A model generated the notes under the pieces. That model was not told the DNA's origin. It saw only the letters and a program-made list of their open reading frames with translations, and did no database searches. Positions 9,216-17,217 of a stretch of DNA of 64,000 bases are shown here, piece after piece. Each line of letters begins with the position of its first letter. Positions within the stretch are counted from its first letter, which is position 1. The stretch lies in assembly GCA_039025855.1 (NCBI GenBank), contig JBCCNL010000014.1:8983-72982 (forward strand), written 5' to 3'. Both the position numbers and the translations under genes were made by a program. Source of the stretch: JBCCOW01 sp039025855. Lineage in GTDB: Bacteria; Planctomycetota; Phycisphaerae; Phycisphaerales; Phycisphaeraceae.

Positions 9216-10103
9216 TCAGGCGGCGGCGGTCTTCAGGGCCGCGATCACTTCGGGCACCGACGATCCACCGGTGCCGGTGCCGGCCCCGTCGATCTTGATG
9301 TCGAAGCGTCGGGTGGCCAAGACCGCGGTCACGTCGGCCGAGAACTGGAAGTGCTCGGAGAACTTGATGGTCAGCTCGCGGCGGTCGCCGAAGGTGGTGC
9401 CGGCCCGCAGGTTGCCGAAGACGCAGGCGACCGTGTCGGCCGCGCCGGTCGAGGGCAGCACCTGGGTCAGCTCGACCGGGAAGCCGAGGAACATGAGGCT
9501 GCGTCGGCCCTCCATCTCCGCGGCGGTCACGCCGCCGGCGTCGAGGACGATCGGGGCCATGACCTGCCAGTAGAAGGCGTGGCTGCAGTACCACTTCGGG
9601 CCGACGCCGTCGAAGGCGCTGGTCTTCAGGGCGGAGATGACCTGGGTGAAGTCGTCGCGGACCAGCTCTGGCCAGGTGTCGCCGCTGCCGGTGATGGCGG
9701 CGTTCTGGACCAGCGAGGCGATGATGCCGGTGATGCTGCCCTCGTTCTCGTCGGCGGTGCCGGTGGCGTTGAAGGCGACGTTGTCGATCCCGTAAGCGAA
9801 GGCCTCGGCGATGTCACGGGCCATCATCTCGCCAAGGGCGGGCAGCTGGTCCTCGGTCACTTCGTTGGGGATGGTGACGAAGTAGCCGCCCTTCTTCGCC
9901 TGCAGCGCCTTGTTCGCCAACGCGGGCTTCGTATCGGCGGAGAGGGGCTGGCCCTCGTCCATGAACTTCATCACGCCGCGGGCGGTGCGCTTGACGTACC
10001 GCTGGGTGTCGCGGGACATCGGATAGGGCTGGGTGTTGGCCTCGAAGACACCGAACTTCTCGATGAGGTCGATGATCCGTCCGGCGTACTCCTCGGGGAT
10101 CAT
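9216..10103 (-). CDS. major capsid protein (HK97 fold), part downstream of an in-frame TAG
   Basis: This 295-residue open part begins at an internal ATG (MIPEEYAG). It carries capsid features such as KAKKGGYFVTIPNEVTED, the aromatic WPELVRDDF segment, KWYCSHAFYW and a C-terminal strand region typical of HK97-type phage coat proteins. The coding signal clearly continues upstream past 10103. The 50 codons between the internal TAG at 10254-10256 and this ATG read smoothly (RGIFASPDQAKGFGLF...), and the frame joins the N-terminal part that starts at 10439. The full gene would be 9216-10439, 407 codons with one amber codon. HK97-type coat proteins usually carry an N-terminal delta/scaffold region, so the ATG at 10103 is unlikely to be the native start. 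Confidence 0.85.
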   Translation of the reverse strand: MIPEEYAGRIIDLIEKFGVFEANTQPYPMSRDTQRYVKRTARGVMKFMDEGQPLSADTKPALANKALQAKKGGYFVTIPNEVTEDQLPALGEMMARDIAEAFAYGIDNVAFNATGTADENEGSITGIIASLVQNAAITGSGDTWPELVRDDFTQVISALKTSAFDGVGPKWYCSHAFYWQVMAPIVLDAGGVTAAEMEGRRSLMFLGFPVELTQVLPSTGAADTVACVFGNLRAGTTFGDRRELTIKFSEHFQFSADVTAVLATRRFDIKIDGAGTGTGGSSVPEVIAALKTAAA

Positions 10104-10253
10104 GTTGCCGGCGTCGGTGCTGGTGAAGGCGCGTTCGTGGACATCGGGGAAGTCGCGCTTGAGCTGCTCGGCGGCCCAGTCCTTCCGGCCGACGGTGGCG
10201 GCGGCGAAGAGGCCGAAGCCCTTGGCCTGGTCGGGCGAGGCGAAGATGCCGCG

Positions 10254-10439
10254 CTAGTTGCCGGCGTTGTCGAAGGCGCGACGCTGGGCGGCGGCAATGC
10301 GCTTCTCGATCGATTCTTCGATGCCCTTGTGCTGCTCTTCGAGCTGCTCAACGGCACTCTTGATCTTCGGGACGTCTTCGACGCCCTTCTTGATCTCGTC
10401 GAAGGCCGATCGGAGTTCGGGGGTCAGTGTAGTGGTCAT
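10254..10439 (-). CDS. N-terminal (delta/scaffold-like) part of the capsid gene, ending at an in-frame TAG
   Basis: From the ATG at 10439 the product is 61 residues, highly charged and helical (LRSAFDEIKKGV, VEQLEEQHKGIEESIEKRI). It looks like the delta-domain or scaffold start of an HK97-type capsid protein. It stops at TAG (10256-10254) and is in the same frame as the downstream capsid body. A C-to-T change of a CAG glutamine codon would explain it. The start lies 13 bp after the protease stop. Either the element is newly inactivated, the stop is read through, or the base is an error. Confidence 0.75.
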   Translation of the reverse strand: MTTTLTPELRSAFDEIKKGVEDVPKIKSAVEQLEEQHKGIEESIEKRIAAAQRRAFDNAGN

Positions 10440-10452
10440 GGTGGGGGTTCTT

Positions 10453-11343
10453 TCAGGCGGAGCCGGAGACCTGGCGGGCCAGGTCCGCCAGCTCGACGGC
10501 GAGGGTTGCATTGAGATCGCCCTGGCCATCGGCCGAACGTTCGGCCGTGGTGGGTGGGGCGGGTGGGGTGGACGCGAGGTAGGCATCGCCGAAGTGGCCC
10601 GCGTCACCGAGCCCGCGACCGAACCCCTCGGCCGCGTCCTGGCCGTCGGGGTGTTCGGGGTCGTCTGGGCCGGTCGTGTCGCTGCCGTCGTCAACGCCGT
10701 TTGAAGCGGCCTTGAGCAGGCGTTCAAAGCGATCGAGGGTTTGGGTGAGCTGGGGGGTAAGCCCGTAGGTCAGGCCGAAGCCGGCGGCGCGGAGCCGGGC
10801 CTCCGGGTTGGCGGGGATCAGCACCGCCGAGATTTCGATGAGGTCTACATCGGTAAACACCCGTACACGCTGGGTGACGCCGTCCACCCGCATCTCCCGC
10901 ATCTCCCAGGCACGGGTCAGGAAGGCTACGGAGACCGAGCGGAGCGTGCCATCGTTGTAGTCCTGCCAGCACTCCTCACCGAGGCCACGGGGCTTGAAGT
11001 ACGCGGTGCCGACGAGGCTGTTATCGGTGATGCGGACGTTCTTCCAGTAGCCCACGGTCGGCAGGTGCCCGCTGGAGGCGTCGTAGCTGTGGCCGAACGG
11101 GAAGGCCGGGTTCTGCATGAACTGTGGCAGCGACCGGCGGAACGCCTCGGGCTCGACGATCTCGCCGTAGCGGTCGATGGTGCCGGTGCTGCAGGTGAAG
11201 TCGATGGTGCGGGCGTCGGTGTTGATGCCCTTCGATGCGACGGGGCCGGTGAACATCCGCGTGGTCCCGAGTTGCCCGACCTCTGGTTCGGCATCGCGGC
11301 ACGACGGATCAAGGATGAGCGGCATAGTGGGAGTGGTGGTCAC
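10453..11343 (-). CDS. HK97-family prohead protease
   Basis: The 296-residue product starts at GTG 11343, which overlaps the stop of the upstream gene (GTGA), so translation is probably coupled. An ATG at codon 7 is an alternative. The core RYGEIVEPEAF, PFGHSYDASSG (catalytic His) and LRSVSVAF (catalytic Ser) followed by DLIEISAVLIPANPEA are the signature of U35 prohead proteases, which cleave the capsid scaffold during assembly. The C-terminal third is a Gly/Asp/Pro-rich extension. It lies directly upstream of capsid, the usual order. Confidence 0.9.
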   Translation of the reverse strand: MTTTPTMPLILDPSCRDAEPEVGQLGTTRMFTGPVASKGINTDARTIDFTCSTGTIDRYGEIVEPEAFRRSLPQFMQNPAFPFGHSYDASSGHLPTVGYWKNVRITDNSLVGTAYFKPRGLGEECWQDYNDGTLRSVSVAFLTRAWEMREMRVDGVTQRVRVFTDVDLIEISAVLIPANPEARLRAAGFGLTYGLTPQLTQTLDRFERLLKAASNGVDDGSDTTGPDDPEHPDGQDAAEGFGRGLGDAGHFGDAYLASTPPAPPTTAERSADGQGDLNATLAVELADLARQVSGSA

Positions 11344-12719
11344 GCTGCCTCCTGTTTGGATGCTGGGGCCGAGCGTGTGGCGTCGAGTGCGACGAGCCCG
11401 GTGTGGTCAAGGAAGCCCCGCTGCAGCAGCCGACCGATCAGCGACTTCACGCTGTCGCCGGGATAACGGCTGAGCGTGTTGCAGCCGCAGTTGATGTCCT
11501 GGTCGGGCCGGCCGGTCCCGCGGGGATGAGGACAGGTGATGGTGGTGCCGGCCAGGATGAAGTCCTGCTCAACCGGGATCGGGTTGGCGAGGGTCTCTCG
11601 CTCCGTCTCGGCATGGACGGGCCGGCCTGTCTCCTTCCGAGACCACAGCCAGCTCTTGAGCGGGACGCCCGCCTGGACACGCCCAAGCTGCCGGCCCTGC
11701 TCGACCGCCGCACCGACCTCGGTGCGGGCGATCATGGTGGCCCGCTTGTGGGCGAAGTTGAACTCGCCCTTGATCCGTTTGGCGAGATCGGCCTGGCCTT
11801 CGCCCGCTTCCAGCCCGGCCGCCAGCTCCTGGGCCAGCTTCCGCCGTAGCGTCTCATCGACGCCCACCACCTGGGGCACGCGTTGGCGCATTGCTTCGTT
11901 GATGCGGGGGTCGTTGATAAAGAAGGGGTCGGCCGAGTCGTTATCCGTCGCGTCCGCTGCCTCTCTGATCGACTGCTCGCCGCCGAGCCGGATCGACTCA
12001 CGGAGCAGCGGTTCGACCAGCACGCGAAGCTCACCCTGAGCCTCGACCAGATTGAACACGATCAGCCCGATGACATCCCGCCGCTCGTCTGCCGTCAGCC
12101 CACGAGGCTCTACGTCTTCGCCCTGGGGCATCGCCGCTGCCAGCCTCGACAACACACCGTCCCTAAGCCCCTTGAAGTGACGACGCACCCGGCCCCGCAT
12201 TGACTGCTCCATGCCGGTCCAGCTCTTCCGCCACGCCGCCCACAGACGGGCCAGCTGGGCGTCCGTTGCCCGCTCCACGCGATCCCCCGCTCCACCCGTC
12301 GCCAGCTTCAGCACGCGAGACACGGCATCCTCGTCGGCTTCTGGGACTTCCGGGTCTTCCGGGGGGCCGGCGGGATCGTCGATCGAGTCGAGCGGGTCGG
12401 CCCCGTAAGGCTCCAGCCCGATCGGCTTGTACCCGACCTCGCCGTAGGGCAGTTCTTCGAACGGCGCATCCGTCGCCCGGATGATCTGGTTCACCGGCAC
12501 CCCCATCTTGTGCCACGCCTCCGGTGACGTGCCGCCGAGCTGGGCTTTCTGGACCGCCTGCACGCCGGACGAATCGAACCACACCATCACCGTCCGCGAC
12601 CGGCTCACCGCCCGACGCTTCCGCTCCCGATAGCCCCGCGTCAACCCCGCCAGGCCGACGGCCGACCGCTTCGCATTTGTCATCGCGAGCGAGCGATCCC
12701 CGTCGAACCGATCCACCAC
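11340..12719 (-). CDS. portal C-terminal segment fused to a MuF-like head morphogenesis domain (downstream of an in-frame TAA)
   Basis: The first 100 residues (VMVWFDSSGVQAVQKAQ, MGVPVNQIIRATDAPF) look like the C-terminal part of an HK97-type portal. The remainder ends in a MuF-like minor head domain with the ARTEVGAA motif, SWLWSRKETGRPVHAETE and the terminal DINCGCNTL cysteine motif. The frame is identical to the portal gene upstream and continues back from GTG 12719 to an in-frame TAA at 12744-12746 without loss of coding character (LAEEWERAVVDRF). The intact gene would therefore be a portal-MuF fusion, 11340-13721, with one nonsense codon. MuF proteins sit in the head near the portal. Confidence 0.8.
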   Translation of the reverse strand: MVDRFDGDRSLAMTNAKRSAVGLAGLTRGYRERKRRAVSRSRTVMVWFDSSGVQAVQKAQLGGTSPEAWHKMGVPVNQIIRATDAPFEELPYGEVGYKPIGLEPYGADPLDSIDDPAGPPEDPEVPEADEDAVSRVLKLATGGAGDRVERATDAQLARLWAAWRKSWTGMEQSMRGRVRRHFKGLRDGVLSRLAAAMPQGEDVEPRGLTADERRDVIGLIVFNLVEAQGELRVLVEPLLRESIRLGGEQSIREAADATDNDSADPFFINDPRINEAMRQRVPQVVGVDETLRRKLAQELAAGLEAGEGQADLAKRIKGEFNFAHKRATMIARTEVGAAVEQGRQLGRVQAGVPLKSWLWSRKETGRPVHAETERETLANPIPVEQDFILAGTTITCPHPRGTGRPDQDINCGCNTLSRYPGDSVKSLIGRLLQRGFLDHTGLVALDATRSAPASKQEAA

Positions 12720-12743
12720 CGCCCGCTCCCATTCCTCCGCCAG

Positions 12744-13721
12744 TTAAGCCGCCCGCGGTAGGATCGTGTTCATCCAGAACGCTTCCTGGGCAGCCTCGGC
12801 GTGAGCGTAGTTGCTGTCCTCGAAGATGCCGACCAGGGCTGGAGGCACCCCAAAGCCTGAGCAGATCGCCACCTCGTTCCGCCGCTTCAGGACCGCGAAC
12901 TCCATGTCCTTCAGCGCGGCGCCCATCTGCTGCCACTCGATCCCCCCGGTCCCGATCATGAAGCCGTGCCTCGCGCTCGCTCCCGCATGCCGATCGTGCA
13001 TCTGCCGGCGTAGCGATTCTTCCTGCCGCTCCGTCAGATCGCCCTTCACTCGGATCATCCCGCTCGGTGCAACACCGTTCTCCAGCAGCGCGAGGTTCGC
13101 CGCGTCTGCCGCGAAGTACTGGTGGGCGGCCTGCCGCACCGCCTCCAACGCACCGAGGCCATCCACCACCTGCGACGGATCACCAAAATCCGGCTCGACC
13201 AACGTGTGAACCTGATCTGCCGGCAGGTACTGCTCCGCGACCATCACCGCCCGCGGCGGCCGATACCACCAGCCCCGCGTCAAGCCCGTCGCCCGGTCCA
13301 CATCCTCCCGCATCGACAACGGCGACACCGGCATCAAGCCCATCGGCCGACCGATGCCGCTCAGCTCCATTACCCAATGACACCGGCCGAACAACGCGAG
13401 GAAGGCCTCGGTGTGCTGCCAGAAGTTCCGCCCGCTAAAGCTGCGGTGCGGGCACTCCGCAAGGTCCACCAAAGGCCCCGACTCGATCAGCTGATCGTCC
13501 AGCGTCGAGGTCCGCAACGGCAAAGCCGACACCGCCTGAGCCCGCATCCGCACACACGCATACACCACGCCCACATCCCGGTACGGCCGGGTCGGGATCG
13601 GCCGATTCCCGCGCTTCGACTGGCCGAAAAGCATCGCCCAACCACTCGGCCCGACGTCGCCTTTGACGACCAGCGACGCCGCCGCCTTCACCCGCGCCAA
13701 GATGCCCGGCTTCTCACTCAT
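12744..13721 (-). CDS. phage portal protein (HK97 type), stopped early by an in-frame TAA
   Basis: From the ATG at 13721, which overlaps the terminase stop as ATGA, the product has 325 residues. Typical portal features are YACVRMRAQAVSALPLR, GRNFWQHTEAFLALFGRCHWVM, MGLMPVSPLSMR, FGVPPALVGIFEDSNYAHAEAAQEAFWMNTILP. Portal proteins form the dodecameric DNA channel at one capsid vertex. Homologues normally continue past this point, and here the coding frame does so after the TAA (CTTAAC context, compatible with a former CAA glutamine codon). The gene is therefore either interrupted or read through. Confidence 0.88.
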   Translation of the reverse strand: MSEKPGILARVKAAASLVVKGDVGPSGWAMLFGQSKRGNRPIPTRPYRDVGVVYACVRMRAQAVSALPLRTSTLDDQLIESGPLVDLAECPHRSFSGRNFWQHTEAFLALFGRCHWVMELSGIGRPMGLMPVSPLSMREDVDRATGLTRGWWYRPPRAVMVAEQYLPADQVHTLVEPDFGDPSQVVDGLGALEAVRQAAHQYFAADAANLALLENGVAPSGMIRVKGDLTERQEESLRRQMHDRHAGASARHGFMIGTGGIEWQQMGAALKDMEFAVLKRRNEVAICSGFGVPPALVGIFEDSNYAHAEAAQEAFWMNTILPRAA

Positions 13722-15196
13722 AGCCACACGATCTCCGGCACCACCGCATCTATCGCCGACGCCTTCAACGCCAACGCCCCGGCATACGCCACGTCACAGT
13801 GAGAGTTCGGCAGCAGCGGGTTCTCCGTCTCATACAACCGCAGCCGTTTCTCGGCGGCACTCCCCACGTCTTCCCGCTGGATGGCGTAGAGGTCGGCGGC
13901 GATGAACTTGTGCGGCCCGTCCACCGGCGGGATCAGCTGCTGCCGATCGTCGAACGCCGTGACCAGCAGCGACCCCAGCTCGCTCTTCGACTTCGCCGTA
14001 AAGCCCACGCCCTGCCACCGCTGCCCGTACCGGTCGGTGAGCTGCTCCTGGCTGTCCATCCCCAGCCCGGTCGCATCCCCGCAGCCCACGCCGCCTAGCT
14101 CGGTCTCCATCGCCGCCCGCACGATCGACCGCTGCAACGCGAACGACACGCCCCGCATCAACACCACCGCCCGACACCGCCTCGGCTCCCCTGCCCCCCC
14201 CACATTCACCCACAACGCCGACACGTCGCCCTGCTTCGCACGGGCCACATCCCACCCGATCTCAAACCGTCCGACCTTCGCCGCCGACCCATCGGCCCGC
14301 TCGATCTCCGCTGCCGCGATCGCCTCGAAGAAGTCAGGCCGCCACCCCGCCTCACCGTTGACTTCCAGTACATCGAACGGCATCTCTGGATCGCCCGCCA
14401 CCATCAGCTTCGACCACGGAATCAGGGCATCGAGGTCGCCGGTGAACTCGCACTCGTACTCCCGCTTCCACCCCGCCTCATCGCCGTACAACGCCTTGAA
14501 CGCCTCCACCGTCGTCGGCTTCCCGTCGCTGCCGAGCAGCTCGAAGCCCTGCGCGATCGCATCGTGGATCGTCACCCGATGCACGCTGCAGCCGTCCGCC
14601 GGATCGTTGACCAACTCGAAGAACTTGGTGTTCTTCCCCCGTGGCGTCGAGATCACGATCACCCGATGCCCCGCCGTCACCAGCGGGAACACCACCCGCC
14701 AGTGGTCGTAACCACCATTCGGAAACAGCCCGAACTCGGTGAAGATCACGTTCCCGCTGAAACCCGCCAGAGCGTCCGGGTCGCGGCCGGGCAGGCTGAT
14801 CACCGACCCGCCGCCCTGCAGCTTCAACTCCTGGGCCTTGGCTTCGAGGGTGTACAGCTGCCAGTTGTCAACATCGAAGGCGCTGTCGGACTGCCGATAA
14901 ACCTCGGCGTCGTAGGCGGCCTTGATCATGTCCGCCCACCGCTTGCACTTCTCAAACGTCTGGTCGGCCTGACGTTGGGTCAGGCTCACGATGTACCACT
15001 GCTCACGTCGAGACGCGGCACCATTCACCGCGATCGCCGCCGTGGTGTAGTCCTTCCCGAGCTGCCGCGCCCAGCATCCCACCAGAATCCGCGACGGGTC
15101 GGCGTAGAACTTCCGCTGCCAAGGGCGAGCCCGGATGCTGTCCGCGGTGAACGCATCCGGCTCACGCTTCGCCTTGGGCTTCTTCGTCGCCGTCAC
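13718..15196 (-). CDS. phage terminase large subunit
   Basis: From GTG 15196, overlapping the previous stop by 4 bp, the product has 492 residues. The N-terminal ATPase shows GCWARQLGKDYTTAA (Walker A-like, residues about 40-54), VIFTEFG (Walker B position, with Thr instead of the usual Asp) and VISTPRG (coupling motif). The C-terminal RuvC-like nuclease shows EIGWDVARAKQGDVSALW, GCGDATGLGMDS and HCDVAYAG, giving three acidic residues. It packages DNA into the prohead. Mu-type terminases of this family cut host DNA beyond the element ends. Confidence 0.9.
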   Translation of the reverse strand: MTATKKPKAKREPDAFTADSIRARPWQRKFYADPSRILVGCWARQLGKDYTTAAIAVNGAASRREQWYIVSLTQRQADQTFEKCKRWADMIKAAYDAEVYRQSDSAFDVDNWQLYTLEAKAQELKLQGGGSVISLPGRDPDALAGFSGNVIFTEFGLFPNGGYDHWRVVFPLVTAGHRVIVISTPRGKNTKFFELVNDPADGCSVHRVTIHDAIAQGFELLGSDGKPTTVEAFKALYGDEAGWKREYECEFTGDLDALIPWSKLMVAGDPEMPFDVLEVNGEAGWRPDFFEAIAAAEIERADGSAAKVGRFEIGWDVARAKQGDVSALWVNVGGAGEPRRCRAVVLMRGVSFALQRSIVRAAMETELGGVGCGDATGLGMDSQEQLTDRYGQRWQGVGFTAKSKSELGSLLVTAFDDRQQLIPPVDGPHKFIAADLYAIQREDVGSAAEKRLRLYETENPLLPNSHCDVAYAGALALKASAIDAVVPEIVWL

Positions 15197-15528
15197 GACT
15201 TCGCACCCCCCGCTTGACCTGTGATCGCCCGCTTTCCCATGTTCAGGTACGCCAGCAGCTTCGCCGCCACGTCGCTCCGGTCCTGGCAATCGGTGAGGTC
15301 GATGTCGGACGCTCGGATCGCGTTGAGCATGCCCGCCAATAGATCATCGGCACTGAGCGGGTCGAAGCCGTCACGCTGCGACGCGAGGAAGCAGGTGCCC
15401 GTGAGCTGCAGCAGAAACTCGCACTCCGACCCCATCGACACACGCGGGTCGTCGTGCAACGCCTCCATCACCCGGCTGTAGAGCAGGTGATGAGGGACAT
15501 CGTGTTTAGGGGTTTCGGGGTTCGGCAT
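15193..15528 (-). CDS. small unknown protein at the terminase small-subunit position
   Basis: The 111-residue acidic protein (MPNPETPKHDVPHHLLYSRV...) has no motif I can name. It lies directly upstream of the large terminase with a GTGA overlap, the normal place for a small terminase subunit, so that role is inferred from context only. It starts 24 bp after the stop of the regulator gene on the same strand, with AAGG upstream of the ATG. Confidence 0.6.
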   Translation of the reverse strand: MPNPETPKHDVPHHLLYSRVMEALHDDPRVSMGSECEFLLQLTGTCFLASQRDGFDPLSADDLLAGMLNAIRASDIDLTDCQDRSDVAAKLLAYLNMGKRAITGQAGGAKS

Positions 15529-15552
15529 CCTTGCCTCGATGACTCTCTTCGC

Positions 15553-16416
15553 TCACTCCGGGAGCGGGTTGTATTCGGTTCCAAGGCCGTACTCGTCGAT
15601 GAGTTTTTGGAGGATCATCGGGTCGTCTACATCCGGTGGTTCGGCACTGTTTTTGATGGCCGTCATCATCGCTATACGAAGATTCTGATCGAGTAATTTA
15701 TCGTTTGTCAGCCAACCGTTAAGCCTGATTTGGCGAACGATTTCAAACCATTTATGTATAGGTTTCTGACGAACTTCATGGCATGCTTTGTTTAAGTTTT
15801 CTTCTGACAAGAACGCTATTTTCTTGTCGAGTTTGGGATCACCCATGAGCGGTCCATCGCCACTATATTCTTCGCGTAAGATATTCCTGATCGCCTGACG
15901 AACGGAAATCTCATACTTGATTTCGTACATAGCTCCGTTGAGAATTTTTGATCCACAAAGCGTGTCGAATATCCCGTGGGTATGGAGCAGCTCTTCGCTG
16001 TTATTTCCCGACAAAGCATCTCCAATAACCTTGACCCAATCCACTTGTGGCAGCTCGTTAAGAGCCGTGAGTACCCGCTCCGCCTCTCGCAGGTATCGCC
16101 TGGCGAGTTCCTCCGACATCTGGTAGCTGCGCAGGCGTTCGGCCGGGTTTTGGGACTTGTCTGCCGGTGCCTCGTCGTCCAGCAGCCAATCGATCGAGAC
16201 CTGGAAGTGGTCGGCGATGGCTTTGACGGCGTATGGACCGGGCACCGCGGTCTTTAGATATTGGCTTGCCGACTGGATTGAAACGCCGGCCACCTTGGCG
16301 AGAGCCGTAGCGGTAGTGCCTTCACGCTCGCAAAGCAAAGCGATCTTCAGATTGAGACAGCCTTCGGTCGGTGGCTTGACAGGCATGGACTGCAGGGTAG
16401 TTGATTGGGTCGCCAT
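15553..16416 (-). CDS. helix-turn-helix regulator, probable element repressor
   Basis: From the ATG at 16416, preceded by AGAGG, the product has 287 residues. The segment about residues 20-70 is an XRE-like helix-turn-helix (TTATALAKVAGVSIQSASQYLK, then FQVSIDWLLDD), the pattern of phage CI-type repressors. The C-terminal two thirds are helical and unrecognised; no LexA-type peptidase Ser/Lys motif is evident. The gene is visibly AT-richer than its neighbours. A longer frame begins at 16455, but that ATG lies upstream of the predicted transcription start, so 16416 is preferred. The virion genes follow without a terminator, so it may also regulate them. Confidence 0.8.
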   Translation of the reverse strand: MATQSTTLQSMPVKPPTEGCLNLKIALLCEREGTTATALAKVAGVSIQSASQYLKTAVPGPYAVKAIADHFQVSIDWLLDDEAPADKSQNPAERLRSYQMSEELARRYLREAERVLTALNELPQVDWVKVIGDALSGNNSEELLHTHGIFDTLCGSKILNGAMYEIKYEISVRQAIRNILREEYSGDGPLMGDPKLDKKIAFLSEENLNKACHEVRQKPIHKWFEIVRQIRLNGWLTNDKLLDQNLRIAMMTAIKNSAEPPDVDDPMILQKLIDEYGLGTEYNPLPE

Positions 16417-16434
16417 AAGCACAAGCCTCTTATC

Positions 16435-16482
16435 GTTGACTAGAGTAGATTTCATGTTAGCATAAGTCTGACTTCAGTCAAC
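16435..16482. promoter_or_regulatory. interleaved divergent promoters within a pseudo-palindrome (early/late switch)
   Basis: GTTGACT (16435-16441) and AGTCAAC (16476-16482) bound a pseudo-palindrome. Rightward: TTGACT, 16 bp, TAGCAT (16458-16463). Leftward on the minus strand: TTGACT (16481-16476), 16 bp, TAACAT (16459-16454). The -10 boxes overlap, so only one polymerase can bind at a time. TGACT-TC-AGTCA (16469-16480) is a likely repressor half-site pair. Confidence 0.7.
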
Positions 16483-16587
16483 CGAAAGGCTGCTGCCGGT
16501 TCCAGTCCGGCCGGCGACGGGCGCACGAAAAAGCCCTTCGCCTCGTGCCAGAGCTTGCAACTACCAACACGAAACGAAGGACTTGAG

Positions 16588-17217
16588 ATGAATGATACCC
16601 GTACCGCCGAGCGGTCCGCCGCTTCTCCACACCCCCACTCACACCCCCAGGGCACGGATGCCCCGCCGTTGAACCGAACACCCACGCCCATCTACGCCTA
16701 CCCCGAGCTTCGCGGCGAAGATAACCACGACTGCCGAGGCGTCGGTGATATGGATCGCCGCTACGGCGTGCCGGTCGCGCTGGGCAGCATCGTCCAGGCC
16801 GCCGAGCTCGATGTCTGCCGCGTCGTCGGCGGGAACGAAGAGCTGGCCATCCTGCTCACGAAGGACGGCAAGTACTACGCCGAGTTCTGGGGTGCCCTCT
16901 GGGTCCAGGCCAGCGGCCCCGGCTTCGCCCCCACCGCCAAGCTCTACGCCGACACGCCACCCACCGAAGCCCAGCAGCCTGACCTCGGCTCACCCGCCCC
17001 GGCGAAGTCGATCGCCCTGCGTCTCTTCGAGCTGGTCGATGGCCTCGCCGCCACGGCCCGCGACATCGAAGACCAGCTCGACGCGATCGCCGAAGACGAC
17101 CGCACCCTCGCCGACGCCTCCACCGACTTCGCCAACCACATGCTCAAGGCCCTGGAGCAGCTCGGCCAGCAGGCCACGCAGCGCGTCATGTCCCAACCGG
17201 AAGGCGGTGCCGAATGA
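16588..17217 (+). CDS. unknown early protein of the Mu-like element
   Basis: From the ATG at 16588 (AAGGA nine bases upstream) the product has 209 residues. It has a His/Pro-rich N-terminus, a central globular part (VALGSIVQAAELDVCRVV, YYAEFWGALWVQASG) and a C-terminal helical segment (LVDGLAATARDIEDQLDAIAEDD) that may form a coiled coil. I do not recognise a family. It is the first gene of the rightward early operon and overlaps the transposase start by 4 bp (ATGA). In phage Mu this slot holds ner, but no helix-turn-helix is obvious here. Confidence 0.7.
   Translation: MNDTRTAERSAASPHPHSHPQGTDAPPLNRTPTPIYAYPELRGEDNHDCRGVGDMDRRYGVPVALGSIVQAAELDVCRVVGGNEELAILLTKDGKYYAEFWGALWVQASGPGFAPTAKLYADTPPTEAQQPDLGSPAPAKSIALRLFELVDGLAATARDIEDQLDAIAEDDRTLADASTDFANHMLKALEQLGQQATQRVMSQPEGGAE

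Noticed and set aside
16488..16520. tRNA-like T-arm (GCCGG-TTCCAGT-CCGGC) between the element's regulator and early genes
   Set aside because: The stem and 7-base loop resemble a T-arm, but the loop departs from TTCRANY and no D-arm, anticodon arm or acceptor stem can be built around it.
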